Source of the DNA: Vandiemenella viatica
Lineage: Eukaryota; Arthropoda; Insecta; Orthoptera; Morabidae
DNA: 64,000 nucleotides
Assembly (NCBI GenBank): GCA_031002005.1
Contig: JARYHS010006964.1
Coordinates: forward strand, 4,092,001-4,156,000
Direction of reading: 5' to 3'
Position 1 is the stretch's first letter. Each line of letters begins with the position of its first letter. The notes under the pieces are model-generated. The model saw only the letters and a list, made by a program, of their open reading frames with translations. It did not search any database and had not been told where the DNA came from. Positions 1 through 10,860 of the stretch are shown here, one piece after another. The translations under genes and the position numbers were made by a program.

Positions 1-12
1 GATACCTAACAA

Positions 13-492
13 CTAGCAAACTTGGGAAAACAATGAAGACATAAATAATGATCCTTGGTCCGTAATAATCCATTCCGGGACTCCGTAAAGTAATATCCAA
101 TTAACTACAATGGCTTTAGCTATTGATTCAGCTGTTTGATCAGATAAAGGTACCATAACAAAATATCTGGAAAATGCATCAGTAATTGTGAGTATATAAT
201 TACTGCCTTCTTGACTGCGCCTAAATGGGCCCATAACGTCAAGACCGATTCTTTGAAAAGGTTCTGTTGTTTCAGGCAATGATTGCAAAGGTTCCCGCGC
301 TTTACCTAAACTATATCTTTCATTACATTCGGGGCAATTTTTTACATATTTTCGTACGTCTTCTCTCCTGTGTGGCCACCAGTATTCGGTCGCTATTAGT
401 TGGTTAGTTGTTTTGAAACCACAATGACCTGATAAGATTACGTCGTGATACAAATACATAATAGGTTCTCTCAGTGATTTTGGTACCGCCAC
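13..492 (-). pseudogene. Gypsy A integrase, N-terminal zinc domain and catalytic core start
   Basis: The 159-residue frame has an H...C-x2-C (CPEC) zinc-binding part followed by the core. The first core aspartate lies in GLDVMGPF and the second in TDQGS. This matches the HHCC plus DDE layout of Ty3/Gypsy integrases, which insert the cDNA into host DNA. The frame stops before the glutamate of the triad, and the rest lies left of the window. It sits downstream of RNase H in the element, as expected. Confidence 0.88.
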
Positions 493-666
493 TCTATCAC
501 AGCGCTTGGTAACACGATATAGAATGTTATCGAGAAACGTAAACCATTTCTGCTTCCTCCATTTGCTGCATTCTTCGTCCTTAGCCTGTTCAATAGGTAA
601 CTCAGTTAATGAGGGTGGTTCTTCAGTGTTAACTACTCTGATTTTTCTACTTAAGCCATCGGTATT

Positions 667-1092
667 TTAGTGCAAAATTCCTGGTTTATGAACAACGTCA
701 TATTCATACTCTGAAAGTTTTAGGGTCCATCGCATCAACCTGCTCGATGGATCTTTGAGACTAAGCATCCATTTCAACGCAGAGTGATCGGTCACGATAG
801 TGAATTTCCTTCCGTAAAGATACCAACGGAACTGTTTTACGCTCCAAATCACTGATAACAATTCCTTTCCCTTGGTTGTGTAATTGATTTCTGGTTTGGT
901 TAATTGACGAGAAGCGTATCCTACAGGTCTTTCTTGTCCTTCGATTACTTGCGATAAAACAGATCCAATGCAATAATTTGAAGCGTCAGTCGCAAGGACA
1001 AAGGGTCTACTAAAATCAGGGTATATTAAAATTGGATTACTGGTAAGGGCTGTTTTCAGAATATTCATGGCTTCATCACACTCATTTGTCAA
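667..1092 (-). pseudogene. Gypsy A RNase H domain
   Basis: The 141-residue frame shows the RNase H module of Ty3/Gypsy pol. It has the first catalytic aspartate in FVLATDASN, the glutamate region in KELLSVIWSVKQFR and the TDH motif. This domain degrades the RNA strand of the RNA-DNA hybrid during reverse transcription. It is separated from the RT fragment (1331-1678) by a stretch with stops, and from integrase by about 175 bp of broken frame. Confidence 0.88.
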
Positions 1093-1330
1093 TTCGAACT
1101 TAACCTCTTACCTTAATAATTTCGTCGATGGTTTGGCCTTAAGGGCATAATCCTGAATAAACTTTCTATAGTAATTTGAAAGCCCTAAGAATGATTGCAA
1201 TTCCTTCACACTGGGAAATTTTTTACTGCCTCCACAACCCTTGGATGTGGTTTAACCCCATCTTTGGTGATGTGAAAACCTAAATACTCTAGTTCTGACA
1301 TTGCAAAATTGCATTTTTCAAGTGATAAGG

Positions 1331-1678
1331 TTAAATCGCTTGTTTCAAAAGTTCAAACACCTCTCTGAACCTTTGGAGATACTCTTCCATGTTTTCGGAA
1401 AATAGGATGACAGCATCCAAATATACATGAACTGAAAATGGCTTTAATCCCCTTAAGACGCCATCAAGGAGCCTCTGAAACGTTGCTGGACAAATTTTTA
1501 ATCCAAATGGTAAACGCAACCATTCGTAATGGCCGTTCGGAATAGTGAACGCAGTTTTTTCGACGTCATTTTCATGTACTTTTACTTGCTGATAATCACT
1601 GCGTAAATCTAGGTTTGAAAAGTATTTGCAATTTCCTAGGTAGTCTACTGTTTCTGCAATTGAAGGTAAAGGATACAC
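1331..1678 (-). pseudogene. Gypsy A reverse transcriptase palm, catalytic box mutated
   Basis: The fragment covers RT motifs from the first catalytic aspartate (FSNLDLRSDYQQ) through FTIPNGHYEWLRLPFGL to the catalytic box. That box reads VYLDAVILFS, where active Ty3/Gypsy enzymes have YLDD. Loss of the second aspartate, with frame breaks on both sides, makes this RT inactive as assembled. The fingers part extends upstream to about 1900 in other frames. Confidence 0.88.
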
Positions 1679-1906
1679 GTCACTGACCGTTACTGCATTT
1701 AAAGCTCTATAATCAACACAAAAACGGAATTTTGTCTCTCCATTTCGACTTCTGCGAGGTACAAGTACAATCGCCTATGACCACGAGCTATTAATAGGCC
1801 AAACAATTCCATCTTTTAGTTGTTGGTCAATGTATTCATCTACAAGTTGCCTCTGATGAAATGGAAGCCTATATGCTTTCTTATAAATGGGAGCGGCATC
1901 GCCCGT

Positions 1907-2602
1907 TCAGATCCTGTGTTTCACTAAGTCTGTGGCAGGTAATTTACTGTTTGGTATAAATAATTCCCTAAATTCATTTAACAAACATTCCATTCTCTCC
2001 CTTTCCATAGGTGGCAAATGTTTAATTTTTCCTTTAAAATCAATATCTTCCTCTCTTTGAACAGTACACAATGTTTTGTCCGTTAATAGTTTGGTATCAT
2101 TATCAGCATCATTACAGAAAATACTACTTGCTATTTCCTGTTCTCTTAAAATTCCTATTTTTGCAACTTTATGTCCACGGGGTACGACAACGTCACTTTC
2201 TCCAAAATTTTCAATTGAAACAGGTATATGTTTTATTCCATTAATAACCCGCACTTTACAAATACTTCTTTTCACATAACACTGATTAGAATCTAACCAA
2301 CTGGATTCTTCTGGAAGATCTACTAAAACTACTGAATTTTCATCACACTCTACGTTATCTTTAATGGGTAAGTTCACAATTTTCCCTGAAGCTTTTGGAA
2401 TGGTTTCCGCGTTACTTAAACTGACGACAGATTTATAAGTGCATGTAACTGGTAAATGTCGGTTCATGACTCCTTCATTTACGCAAAGACTTTTATTTGA
2501 ATCTGGGAACGACAAATGTGGGCCTACGCTTTCGCGTTTCCTCAAAACAATTGTATGTTTCGCCACGTCAAGTATTGCGTTATATCTATTTAGAAAGTCC
2601 AT
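1907..2602 (-). pseudogene. Gypsy A protease-to-RT linker
   Basis: The 231-residue frame begins with the end of the retropepsin fold (MDFLNRYNAILDVAKHTI), which in Gypsy elements follows the ILG strand. It continues as a variable linker and ends with the segment that precedes RT (LNEFRELFIPNSKLPATD). It joins the protease fragment at 2670-2942 and the RT fragment at 1331-1678 in order, with frame changes at both junctions. Confidence 0.7.
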
Positions 2603-2669
2603 CCCTAAAATTCCACTATATTTTGGGTTCAGTTCAGAAACAATGTAAACAGTTGCATTATAAACACAA

Positions 2670-2942
2670 TCATCTATAGTTTGTATTCACATCTTTCATC
2701 CCAAAAGTATGAATAATAGTATTTCTATCTAATCCCGTAATTCTGCAATCAGATTCTCTTAAATCATTGATACCACAAATATCTTTAGATAATAATGTAA
2801 CTTCAGAGCCCGTATCAGCCAACATCTGACATTGTTTTCCCTCAATATTTACTGTTAATATAAAATCTGTCACTTGGGGGTTACTCTGACAAATAGTTAC
2901 AGGTATCGTTTTAATTTGGGGCGTGACAACGTGGCCTTGCAT
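2670..2942 (-). pseudogene. Gypsy A aspartic protease
   Basis: The 90-residue frame holds the retropepsin active site MLADTGSEVTLLS, a D-T-G triplet after a hydrophobic strand. This enzyme cuts the Gag-Pol polyprotein inside the particle. It follows the zinc-knuckle Gag fragment and precedes the linker frame. The stretch 2943-3466 between it and gag has no intact frame. Confidence 0.8.
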
Positions 2943-3466
2943 ACCCCTTATTTGTTTAACTTATTCTGTGAATCATTACTTCCACGCTGCCCACCATTTG
3001 ATTTATTGAAACCTCTGTATTTTTTTGAACCAATTCCTATCATTATTTCCTTGAAAATCTTGCTTATTTCCCATTAATGATCTATCACCCTTATTTTTAT
3101 AATTATCTTTACTATCTTTATTGTTATCATTATCTTTATCATCATCTGCAGCTAATCTTTCTCTACTATTTTTCCTAAATTCCCTTTTGCAATAGGTTTT
3201 TCCATCATTCCCTTGGAATCAACTATCACAGTCAGAATAAAATCTTGCACTATTTCCTCCATGACAAGTATGCCTTTTATTAGCACCATGAAAATCACGA
3301 AAATCATTATCTTGACGACATAATCATCATCCTCAACAGTTTCCGGCCACTGGCTGGGTCTGCATTATGCACAAGCCTCTCCATTTCCTTCTTTCTTCCA
3401 ACCACCTCTCTGTCACCACTTTGTTCCAGTCCTCTCCTCTCTTCCGTACACCCTCCTCCACTCCTT

Positions 3467-3914
3467 TCAGCCATCTTGACGACATGCGACGTCAAAATTA
3501 GAATCATAACATGCATTGTTAGTATTATGTTTACAGCATGCATTATTAGCAAATTTCCACCAACAGTTTTCAGAAGCATGACCTAATTTTTTGCAAATTC
3601 CACACTTTAATTCTCTTTTCGTATGAAAGACCCGTTTTTCAAGCCTATCTCTTCGGTCACTTCTAGTCATATTCATTACCCGTTCAAAAGTTTGCGCATG
3701 TTCTAATCCCTCGGAAAATGTTCTTGGTTTCTGAAGACTTACGTGTTTTGCTATATCACCGTCTAATCCCCCTAGAAATGCGTCTAATGCTCGCATATCA
3801 GCCTCATAGCATTTCACAATATTCTCTTCTGCATTTTCCCCAAGCACATATGTATTATTATTAATCATCCTAATTCTATCCGCGAACTGATCAAGTTCCT
3901 CCCCTGGCTTTCTC
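3467..3914 (-). pseudogene. Gypsy A Gag C-terminal part with CCHC knuckle
   Basis: The frame carries a classic nucleocapsid knuckle, CGICKKLGHASENC (C-x2-C-x4-H-x4-C), after a capsid-like helical part beginning KPGEELDQFADRIR. Residues upstream of that point come from the piggyBac terminal repeat rather than Gag, so the gag reading starts at the TTAA (3915-3918). Its 5' half continues across the insertion at 7610-8033. Confidence 0.85.
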
Positions 3915-4796
3915 TTAACCCTTTCACGGCTATGGGCATACATGTATGCCCTGCCGCTAGAAGGACCAGACGGCTACGGGCGTACATGTATGCCCAGCGG
4001 ACGGGAAGACCAGACGGCTAATAGCTGTGTCCACACCTGTTCAACTTTCGGTCGTCAAAGGCATGCGTCATGTTGAACGGGGGAGAGGCTCGGAAGGCAT
4101 GCGTCAGGGGCATGCCCGAGATCCTCATTCCGTTCAACAAACCGGGAGGCACGGCGTATTGCAAGCGTTTCCAGCTGAAGTGGATTCTCGTGCGTCTCCG
4201 CTTGCAATATGTCGCTCTCCAACGACGAAACGCTTTCATTTTTCGAAGATTAACGTTCGTTTTCATTGTTATGGGCGTCAAAAATAAAGATTATATTCAT
4301 TTAAGTGACAGTACTTATAATAAATATTTAGTAGTTTTCCACATCATTTATAATTAATTCATGCTCATTTTAATTAACATTTTGCACTGGTTGATTTTTG
4401 TGAAGAGTTTTGACAATGTAGGATTGTGTGTTTTGCGAAGTTATTGTACAAACATTCGGTGCAGGATGCGTAAAATTCAGAGTGCAGTATACAGTACTTT
4501 CACGTAGGAAATATTTAATCTCGTTTAACGAATGGTGGGAAGGCTCAAGCTTCATCATGTACTTAGTATATCAATAGGCAGATTTAAAGAGCATTAAATG
4601 TCGTATTATTCAGTAAGCAACATTTGTTGTAATAAGCAGTCAGATGCATTTACGTGAATTTGTGAAAGTATCAACGAATGTTGTGAATAAACAAAAATCA
4701 TTTTTACAGTTGCATAATGTCTTCTAGTTAAAAGTTTCAGATTATTCTTTGGAAGGGAATGCTTTCTATGTTAGTCGATGTCAGTCAGCTTATATG

Positions 4797-4839
4797 TGTA
4801 AATAACTTCGCGAGATTTACGCTCGCGAAGTTATTTACA
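4797..4839. repeat. Near-perfect hairpin inside the PIF element
   Basis: Arms 4797-4814 and 4822-4839 are perfect 18-bp inverted repeats (core TAACTTCGCGAG) around a 7-bp loop. It lies in the noncoding half of the element, away from the terminal repeats. Confidence 0.85.
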
Positions 4840-5223
4840 TCATAACTACGGCAAAAACCGCAACTTTTTCATGATGTCAAATGCAGAGTTCGGCATAGCG
4901 CTGTAACATCAAGAGGCTTACACAATGGACAACTATTTAACTTAATCAACACCTTTCAATCTTAACTTACGTATTGCTATGCTATTTTTCTCGTATCAAA
5001 AGCAATTCGTTCTAATATATTAGATACAAGGCGGGTAGGTAATATGCAGGTTTCTTTCTTACAGAAACTAAATTTATTGAAAGTATGTTACTCAGCTACA
5101 TTTTCCAGATAAATCTCCAGTTGAAAATGTTTGTTATATGATTAGAATTGAAGATGAAACTTCCTTATAAGTAGTTATCTTGCCATGGTATACTGCCTAT
5201 CGGTGACAAAATATTCTACGAAT

Positions 5224-5823
5224 TCATCCCGCAATTCGGAAGCTTTCAGAGAGTCTTAGAGGAATTCTCCGAAGTGGGGCGAAGCCAGTGTCTTTTGCAG
5301 TAGTTCCGGGAATAATAATTCCTTTGCTGGCATCTTCAATGTCCAAAGATCCCACTGGAAAATAAAACCTTGTACAATCTGGCTTTATACGAAGGAAATT
5401 GTGCAGATATACGCAACATGAGACTATGTCCACAATCGTACTTTTAACTTTGAACTTAATTGGCCTTAGGAAAATTCGGAACACGGAAGCAAGCAGGCCG
5501 AAGGCATTTTCAACGGTACGTCTTCGGCAGGTATTGCGTCTCTGAATTTGGTGTCTCGTTTGAATGGCGGGTTTCACCATTGTTAGAAGAGTATAAAAAT
5601 TTTGCTTCGATATTCGCGTTAAGTTTTTAAACAGCGCATTATCATTGAACTGCAGTTCTTGGAGAATTTGCACACTTCGAGTTTTCAAATAATTCTTTAC
5701 CCACAGTTTCCTCCGCGATTTTTTCCCCCGGGATTTCGCTAATATAAGAATGGCAGCTGTAATGCCCGCCAGACAAATTGAATCATCAATCTCGCTGCGG
5801 CTACACCGGAACACTGAGGGCAT
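5224..5823 (-). pseudogene. PIF/Harbinger transposase, internally deleted
   Basis: The 199-residue frame has the family's N-terminal part (basic RKLWVKNYLKTR, then ALFKNLTRISKQNFYTLL) joined directly to its C-terminal part (RRTVENAFGLLASVFRIF, then CCVYLHNFLR). Intact enzymes have about 150 more residues between these, holding the two catalytic aspartates. Only the E of the triad (VENAFG) remains. The element could only be mobilised in trans. No Myb-like second ORF was seen. Confidence 0.85.
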
Positions 5824-6279
5824 GCCTCAAGAGGCGTGAATGTGGACACTAAAGGGCATGCCTTCTGATGCGTGCCTCTAGCGCATACCTCAAGATGAAC
5901 ATATTGCAAGAGGAACGGGCAAGAGGAAAAGGCAAGTTGAAAGGGAAGAGGCACAAGTGTGGACATAGCTAATGGCATACATGTACGCCCGGCAGGCGGG
6001 AAGTCCTGGCGGCTAACGGCATACATATACGCCCGAGCTCGGAAGCAGGTAAACGACTAATTGCTGTTGACCGCATTTCTGAGAATACTGAGAATCTCTG
6101 AGAACACTGTTATAATCTGGACTTTCTGTAGGAAAACACTTTAGTTTTCACCTCCCCTGGGCCCTTACTGCTTACGAGTCTAACATTCGGCCAGTTCTGT
6201 TTCTTCTTCTGGTGAGACGACAGCGTTCGCATCTGTAGCCTTTGCCATATCAGGACGCAGTATATCGGACAAGGAAATC

Positions 6280-6930
6280 ATGGAAATCCTCATGAATAGT
6301 AGCGACGAAGATTGTAGTGATACTTCAGAGCTTTCTTCCGACGAAGAGTTGGATACATCTGGATATAATGCTGAATCCTCGATATCACGAACAGAAGATT
6401 CTTCCTCTGAAGACGGAAAAGGAAATGAAGTAAGTGAAACTTCGTCGGGAAAAAGAAAGTATGACTGGTCGGAGAATCATCCTGTGACAAAACGACACCG
6501 TTTTGTGAACACATTTAGTGGGTTGAAAGTAGATTTCGAAGAGTCAGCAAGTCATTCAGATTTCTTTTTGTACTTCATGTCCATGGAATTTGTTTCTGCC
6601 TTCTGTACACAGATCAATAATTATTATAAATTTATTACTGAAAAAATGACCACTGCACCCAGTAGATTAGCACGCTGGAAGTCTACAGAGCCAGCAGAAT
6701 TTTATTGCTTCCTAGCGTATTCTCTGCTTATGCCTAGAAGTAAATGAATATTGGTCGAAAGATTCTTTGCTTAAAACACAAATATTTTCTAACATAATGG
6801 CCAGGGATCGGTACAAGTTGATCCTGCGTTTGTTGCACTTCAGTGACAATTCCACAACATCTCAAGATATCCTTGTGAAAATACGTCTCATTGTAGATCA
6901 CACAAAAAATAAATTCCACGAAGCATGAAG
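6280..6930 (+). pseudogene. piggyBac 1 transposase N-terminal remnant
   Basis: The start codon at 6280 opens an acidic, serine-rich N-terminus (SSDEDCSDTSELSSDEELD), usual in piggyBac transposases, followed by DFFLYFMSMEFVSAFCTQIN. After a stop near 6747 the similarity continues in another frame (a YWS...LLK stretch, then RDRYKLILRLLHFSD, which precedes the DDD core). From about 6930 to the right end no catalytic domain is visible. The remnant cannot encode an active enzyme. Confidence 0.85.
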
Positions 6931-7605
6931 CAGGAAGGCGCTTACTGTCGAGCTTTTTATTATGCAGAATCTAGTTTAGGCCTTAACTGCAAACTGACCT
7001 ATAGGCTTATCACAAAATGAGTTATACTCATATATCGCGTGTTTAATTCTGCGTCAGGCTGTATGAGACAATTTGGTTTTAAAGATCAATAATTGTATCT
7101 TATAGACGACTATACCAAGAAGTGTCCGAGTTTTAAGCGCCTTTGCTAGGAACTGCTCACTTTAAATCTATGTATCTTGAAATGTGTGTGTCTGATGTTA
7201 ATGAACGTTTAATAGCTTATATTATATATTAGTAGTGCAAAATGTCAAGGTAAAGAATTTTCCAAATACAAATAAAAAAAGTTCTCATCATATTCCTAAA
7301 TTACCATTTTCTCTGTCTCTGTCCAGAATAAACTTACAGCAGGAAACAGGGATTAACTTTAAAACACTCTTTCTTGGTCATTAGAAACTTCAATCGCTCA
7401 GATAGTACAGTGTGACAATGATTTTATAAGGAATATTACTGAAGAGTAGTTGTAAGCGCGCTACGAACGCGTGATTAGCCCAAAGTGGCCGTAGCATGCA
7501 GCGGTTGTCGGACCACTCAGCCGCCCGCCGGCCAGGCACAAGGTGGGTCCGCTCTCCCCAGCCACCGGGGAGGCAGGCCGCTCGGCACTCGTAGCCGCGA
7601 CAGGG
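6931..7605. other. Noncoding 3' part of piggyBac 1
   Basis: No coding frame is recognisable. The last 160 bp (7445-7605) are markedly GC-rich compared with the AT-rich surroundings and lead into the right terminal repeat. Confidence 0.6.
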
Positions 7606-7609
7606 TTAA

Positions 7610-8033
7610 TATTTCTTAATTGTTAGCGGTAAAACCTGGCTGTGTATTTATTGGAAAAACGTTTATCAAGTTCATCGCGTAATAATTCATATGTTTCGGC
7701 TTTTTTGCAATCCTCATCATAGATCACGAATTTCAAAGCCTCGTCAGTTAACTTTGTTCTTAAAAGAGTTAATTTCTCACTACTACTTAATTATCTTAAT
7801 TTAAAAGGATCATCTAGCTTGATTAGGAACTCATTTATCGATTCATTAGGCTTTCCCCCAAAAGAAACTGAACTCATCTTCACTGCACTGTAAGCTCTGT
7901 TATTAGAAGCTTGAGAATTGTTAGTTGCTTGCGCAGGCTGTGCAACTTTGGCCACTAGCGCCGCAATTTTACGCGTTAATACATCAATTACTTCTTGCAA
8001 ATTTCCTTCACGCCCTTCTGGATTAGTCGGCAT
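7610..8033 (-). pseudogene. Gypsy A Gag N-terminal part
   Basis: The start codon at 8033 opens a frame with a coiled-coil-like segment (LQEVIDVLTRKIAALVAKV), a low-complexity linker and a capsid start (VSFGGKPNESINEFLIKLDD). A stop at about 7790 breaks it, but Gag-like coding continues in the same frame towards the TTAA at 7606-7609. It is collinear with the Gag C-terminal part at 3467-3914. Confidence 0.75.
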
Positions 8034-8332
8034 GCTGCCAGCAACTCACCTTTTGTAAAAACTGCGAAAAGCTGCCAAACTGCGCTGAGTTGTCGTGTTG
8101 GGTTGTCGTGCTGCTGCTACCACGCCCTAGACTGCTGGATGCACTGTGGCTGTTATCAGCTACAGTGGAATGTGGCTCGTCGCTCTAGATACGCCCTCGC
8201 TGCTCGCTCGCCTCACCGCCTGGCCCGCCGACATTAGAAGTTCTCGTAGATCGACGATCGATTTCCCCGCCAATATCTCGTTACCTAGCTGCCGTATGGT
8301 TCCACACAATCTCACTTCTCTCGCCAAAAATT

Positions 8333-8970
8333 TGTAGTTACTGATTTGTCGGATGGCTTTGTGTATAGTCTGTACTCAGTCACAATAGCTAAGACTTGCG
8401 ACGTATTCTTCTTCCGCCACGCTGTTAGTCTTCTGTGCTTGTCTGACACCTAAAAATAATAACTGTGGGCTGCATGGGAACGGAGAACATACGGCTTGCA
8501 TTCGTTGAATGAAATACTGAAGTCGTTAACCGATGTTTATTGCAACACTGGATACTTGGTTACAAGGAAAATACATCTGAAACTTCACGCGAACGTAATG
8601 CCAGCAAACTAGGTATGTTGTAGGAAATATCCTACGACATGTGTAATCGAGAATCTTGGCGGGAATCTCGTCCGATCGGTATCACCCGAGGCTGAGCTGT
8701 CGCTCCTAGATATCAGACAAGAATGTGGAAAAGTTACAAGTTGTCTCCGCAAGGTGAACTTCGCCACCCGTGCTATTCTGCCACGCGCGTAAAATTCATG
8801 CTGAGCAATGACAGAACATCCGCTCAGCTTCTGCGGCACATACGACTCGCTCAGTTTCGACAACTGAAATACAAGATTTTTAATATAATAAAAATGCGTC
8901 CCTTACAGATGCTAGAAATATTCTACTTCCACACTTTCATACCGCGTTCAGACCAAGACTGTTAAATTAG
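8333..8970 (-). repeat. Probable 5' LTR of Gypsy A (right edge uncertain)
   Basis: On the minus strand a TGGCGAGAGAAGTGAG stretch, a plausible primer-binding site, sits 0.3 kb upstream of gag. Next to it the plus strand begins TGTAGTTACT, fitting an LTR edge. The partner LTR is outside the window, so neither the far end nor the target duplication could be fixed; 8970 is only an estimate. Confidence 0.4.
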
Positions 8971-9540
8971 AGATATTCGAACTTAGACAGAGAGTTAAAG
9001 GTGTCCGTCTTTTCCTCATGCTATTCACGAATATAAAAAGACACCTGAAAATGATAATTGCACAAGCATCCTCCCCCACACACCGAAATTTGGCTTGCGG
9101 AATATCTTTGTAGATGTAGATTTCCAAAATATCTGGATGTTGACTGAATGTTTGCTGAGCTTTGTAATTACCCGATTATACATAATTTTGTTTCTTTGAT
9201 GAAATTTGCTCCACATAAGTACTCAACAGATTTTTCAACATTTCAAAGCTGTGAAGTGTCTGTCCATTATTACGCGAGTTGAAATAGGGCGATGGAGGAG
9301 GGCGTTTGGAGAAATCTCACGAAACCTCACTAAAGTAACAAAAAGCGGTATCTGGACATAAGTTCACCAAGAATTGCGGTATTTAGAAGAACATCTCTGG
9401 TCCAACATTAGCTAATTTTCAATTTTTTTTACGCGATGCATCAGAAGACAAATAGCTATGAAACAAAACATTTCATCATATTCAGTATCTTTCCACTTTG
9501 ATATTCAAGAATGCACTGATTCTGGAATATTCTCAATAGT
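8971..9540. other. Unrecognised stretch between Gypsy A LTR and piggyBac 2
   Basis: Short frames here show no family I recognise. It may be the internal part of piggyBac 2 if Gypsy A inserted into that element, but the sequence gives no direct support for this. Confidence 0.4.
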
Positions 9541-10052
9541 GGTAATATAAAACAGATTCATTTCATCAGCTAAATATTTCATCAGCTATATATTTCACCA
9601 GTTCTCCTGTAAAAAAATAACATGAAAACTGACAGAATATTTGGCACATTCCCTATTTGACACACATGTCCTGACAGCGTATCATTATATGCGTGACTAA
9701 CTGGACGAAAATCATTTTCTTTCCCGTCAAATATATCACTAAGACGTAATTTTTTCGTAAGTGTTTCCCTATCACTTTCTGATTCTTCATATTCAGAACA
9801 ACTAACATCTCTTGTTGAAACATGAGCCTGCATTGTCACCCCTGCTGACGAGTATGGTTTATGACTACAGCCTTCCAATTCTGTGGAAAAGCTATCACTT
9901 CCATCAGAATCAAGTAGTTCATCCTCGGTTGCACTCCTCATAAGAATCTCCCTGATTTCTTCCTCAATGCACCCATGACCCATTTTCTTCATAAAATACA
10001 GGTCACAAAGAAGACTGATGTAATTTCTGTTGAATAGTGAACTGTAGAGCAA
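9541..10052 (-). pseudogene. piggyBac 2 transposase N-terminal remnant
   Basis: The 156-residue frame (9582-10052) has an acidic N-terminus (DELLDSDGSDSFSTELEG), a basic KKLRLSDIF segment and a hydrophobic helix (LSVFMLFF). A frame change then leads to GELVKYIADEIF, the segment that in piggyBac proteins precedes the catalytic domain. No DDD core follows. The spacing and acidic start resemble the piggyBac 1 remnant, but the sequences differ, so this is another family. Confidence 0.65.
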
Positions 10053-10149
10053 CGCCTAGGCTCCCTACAGACAACCATTCGGACGATAAGCTAGCGACCA
10101 GAACTGCAAAAGGCTATTGAGAAATGGATCGTGAAGTCCACTGTATGAC

Positions 10150-10322
10150 TCAGGTAGCGGCGCGTCTATATTCGTCATCAGCACACAGGTAGCGGCAGGC
10201 GGGTGCGGCTTAACTCGTCAACAGCACTAAGGGGAAAACCGGCGGCTGCGTCTAAACTCGTCATTAGCACTCGGGGCCAGCAGGCAGCATGACCTGTATA
10301 CACGTCAACAGCAGTCAAAGGG
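10150..10322. repeat. Subterminal repeats of piggyBac 2
   Basis: A motif close to CTCGTCAWYAGCAC occurs about four times near this end (around 10170, 10220, 10255 and, diverged, 10305), spaced roughly 35-50 bp. It is a direct repeat, unlike the palindromes of piggyBac 1. Confidence 0.6.
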
Positions 10323-10326
10323 TTAA

Positions 10327-10860
10327 ATACGCTTGTAATCAAGGTTCGGCTCGACTTTTCAACTATACCCCCTCCTCAAAGGGAATAAGCTTAGTGTTAA
10401 GAGAAAACTAAAGATCTACACCGCCGTAACTAGGCCGACCTTACGGCTCCGAACTCTTCAGCATGGCATCAAACACACAAATCAAAAACCTGCAGGTTAT
10501 CCAAAATAAATTTTTACAAATCATTACTAACGTTCCGCGAACCATGCCGAACACACAAATCCACTGCAACTTAGGTAAACAAAGCCTCACAGATTAAATT
10601 ATAGGACAAATCGACCAAATTCTTTCAAAAATCACATTATTCGCCACATCAAATCATCCAAGGCTTAGGACAAAATGTATTTCAATATGAACAAAATCAA
10701 CCAATTGCAACACTTACCAGGAACTATAGGGTGTGACAGTAACAGCACACCAGAAAAAAATAACATCATGACTTTCATAAATAAAGTCCGAAAAACCATA
10801 TTCAGAACAAAAGTTAGAGAGCTAAATATTCTGGCACTTCAAAACTATATGGGCCCAGGC
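10327..10860 (+). pseudogene. Jockey-type ORF2 3' end (copy 1)
   Basis: Broken frames encode the C-terminal part of a Jockey-clade reverse transcriptase (YACNQGSARLF, then LRLRTLQHGIKHTNQK) matching 47304-47815 in copy 2. The catalytic palm is absent because piggyBac 2 interrupts upstream. Several stops show it is dead. It runs, without a poly(A) tract, into the 5' region of the gag-only element that follows. Confidence 0.8.

Larger units (their letters stand above)
4023..5969 (-). mobile_element. PIF/Harbinger element nested in piggyBac 1
   Basis: The left end AGCTGTGTCCACACCTGT and the right end read on the other strand (GCTATGTCCACACTTGT) form inverted repeats. TAAT flanks both sides (4019-4022 and 5970-5973), compatible with the 3-bp TWA target of this superfamily. 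The internal frame 5224-5823 is Harbinger transposase-like. Removing the element restores the piggyBac subterminal repeat spacing. Confidence 0.85.
3934..6034. repeat. Four palindromic subterminal repeats of piggyBac 1
   Basis: A palindrome of the form GGGCRTACATGTAYGCCC occurs at 3934-3951 (perfect 18 bp), 3978-3995, 5973-5990 and 6017-6034. Neighbours in each pair lie 44 bp apart, each inside a larger unit that includes CGGCTA. The PIF element separates units two and three; without it the four form one regular array. They may be transposase binding sites. Confidence 0.8.
3919..7605 (+). mobile_element. piggyBac element 1 inserted at TTAA in Gypsy gag
   Basis: TTAA occurs at 3915-3918 and again at 7606-7609, the target duplication of piggyBac. 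The inner ends are inverted: CCCTTTCACGGCTATG on the left, and CCCTGTCGCGGCTACG when the right end is read on the minus strand. The transposase remnant inside (6280 to about 6930) is piggyBac-like. The target is the gag frame of Gypsy A, which continues on both sides. Confidence 0.92.
1..8332 (-). mobile_element. Ty3/Gypsy LTR retrotransposon A, partial, split by nested insertions
   Basis: Reading the minus strand, the fragments appear in the Ty3/Gypsy order: gag start (8033), gag zinc knuckle (3.5-3.9 kb), protease (2.9 kb), reverse transcriptase (1.7 kb), RNase H (1.0 kb) and integrase (0.5 kb). The window start cuts off the integrase C-terminus and the 3' LTR. Gag is interrupted between 3915 and 7609 by a piggyBac element. 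The pol frame is broken several times by indels or stops, so this is an old, inactive copy. Confidence 0.9.
9541..10322 (-). mobile_element. piggyBac element 2 remnant, one end visible
   Basis: The right end is adjacent to TTAA (10323-10326). Read inward it starts CCCTTTGACTGCTGTTGACG, the CCCTTT start of piggyBac ends. Copy 2 of the segmental duplication has an uninterrupted TTAA at the same point (47304-47307), an empty site. The left end was not found in the window. It may lie beyond the window start if Gypsy A inserted inside this element. Confidence 0.75.

Noticed and set aside
4018..4558. Plus- and minus-strand frames at the left end of the PIF element as a Myb-like second gene
   Set aside because: The translations show no tryptophan-spaced Myb helices and overlap the terminal repeat region.
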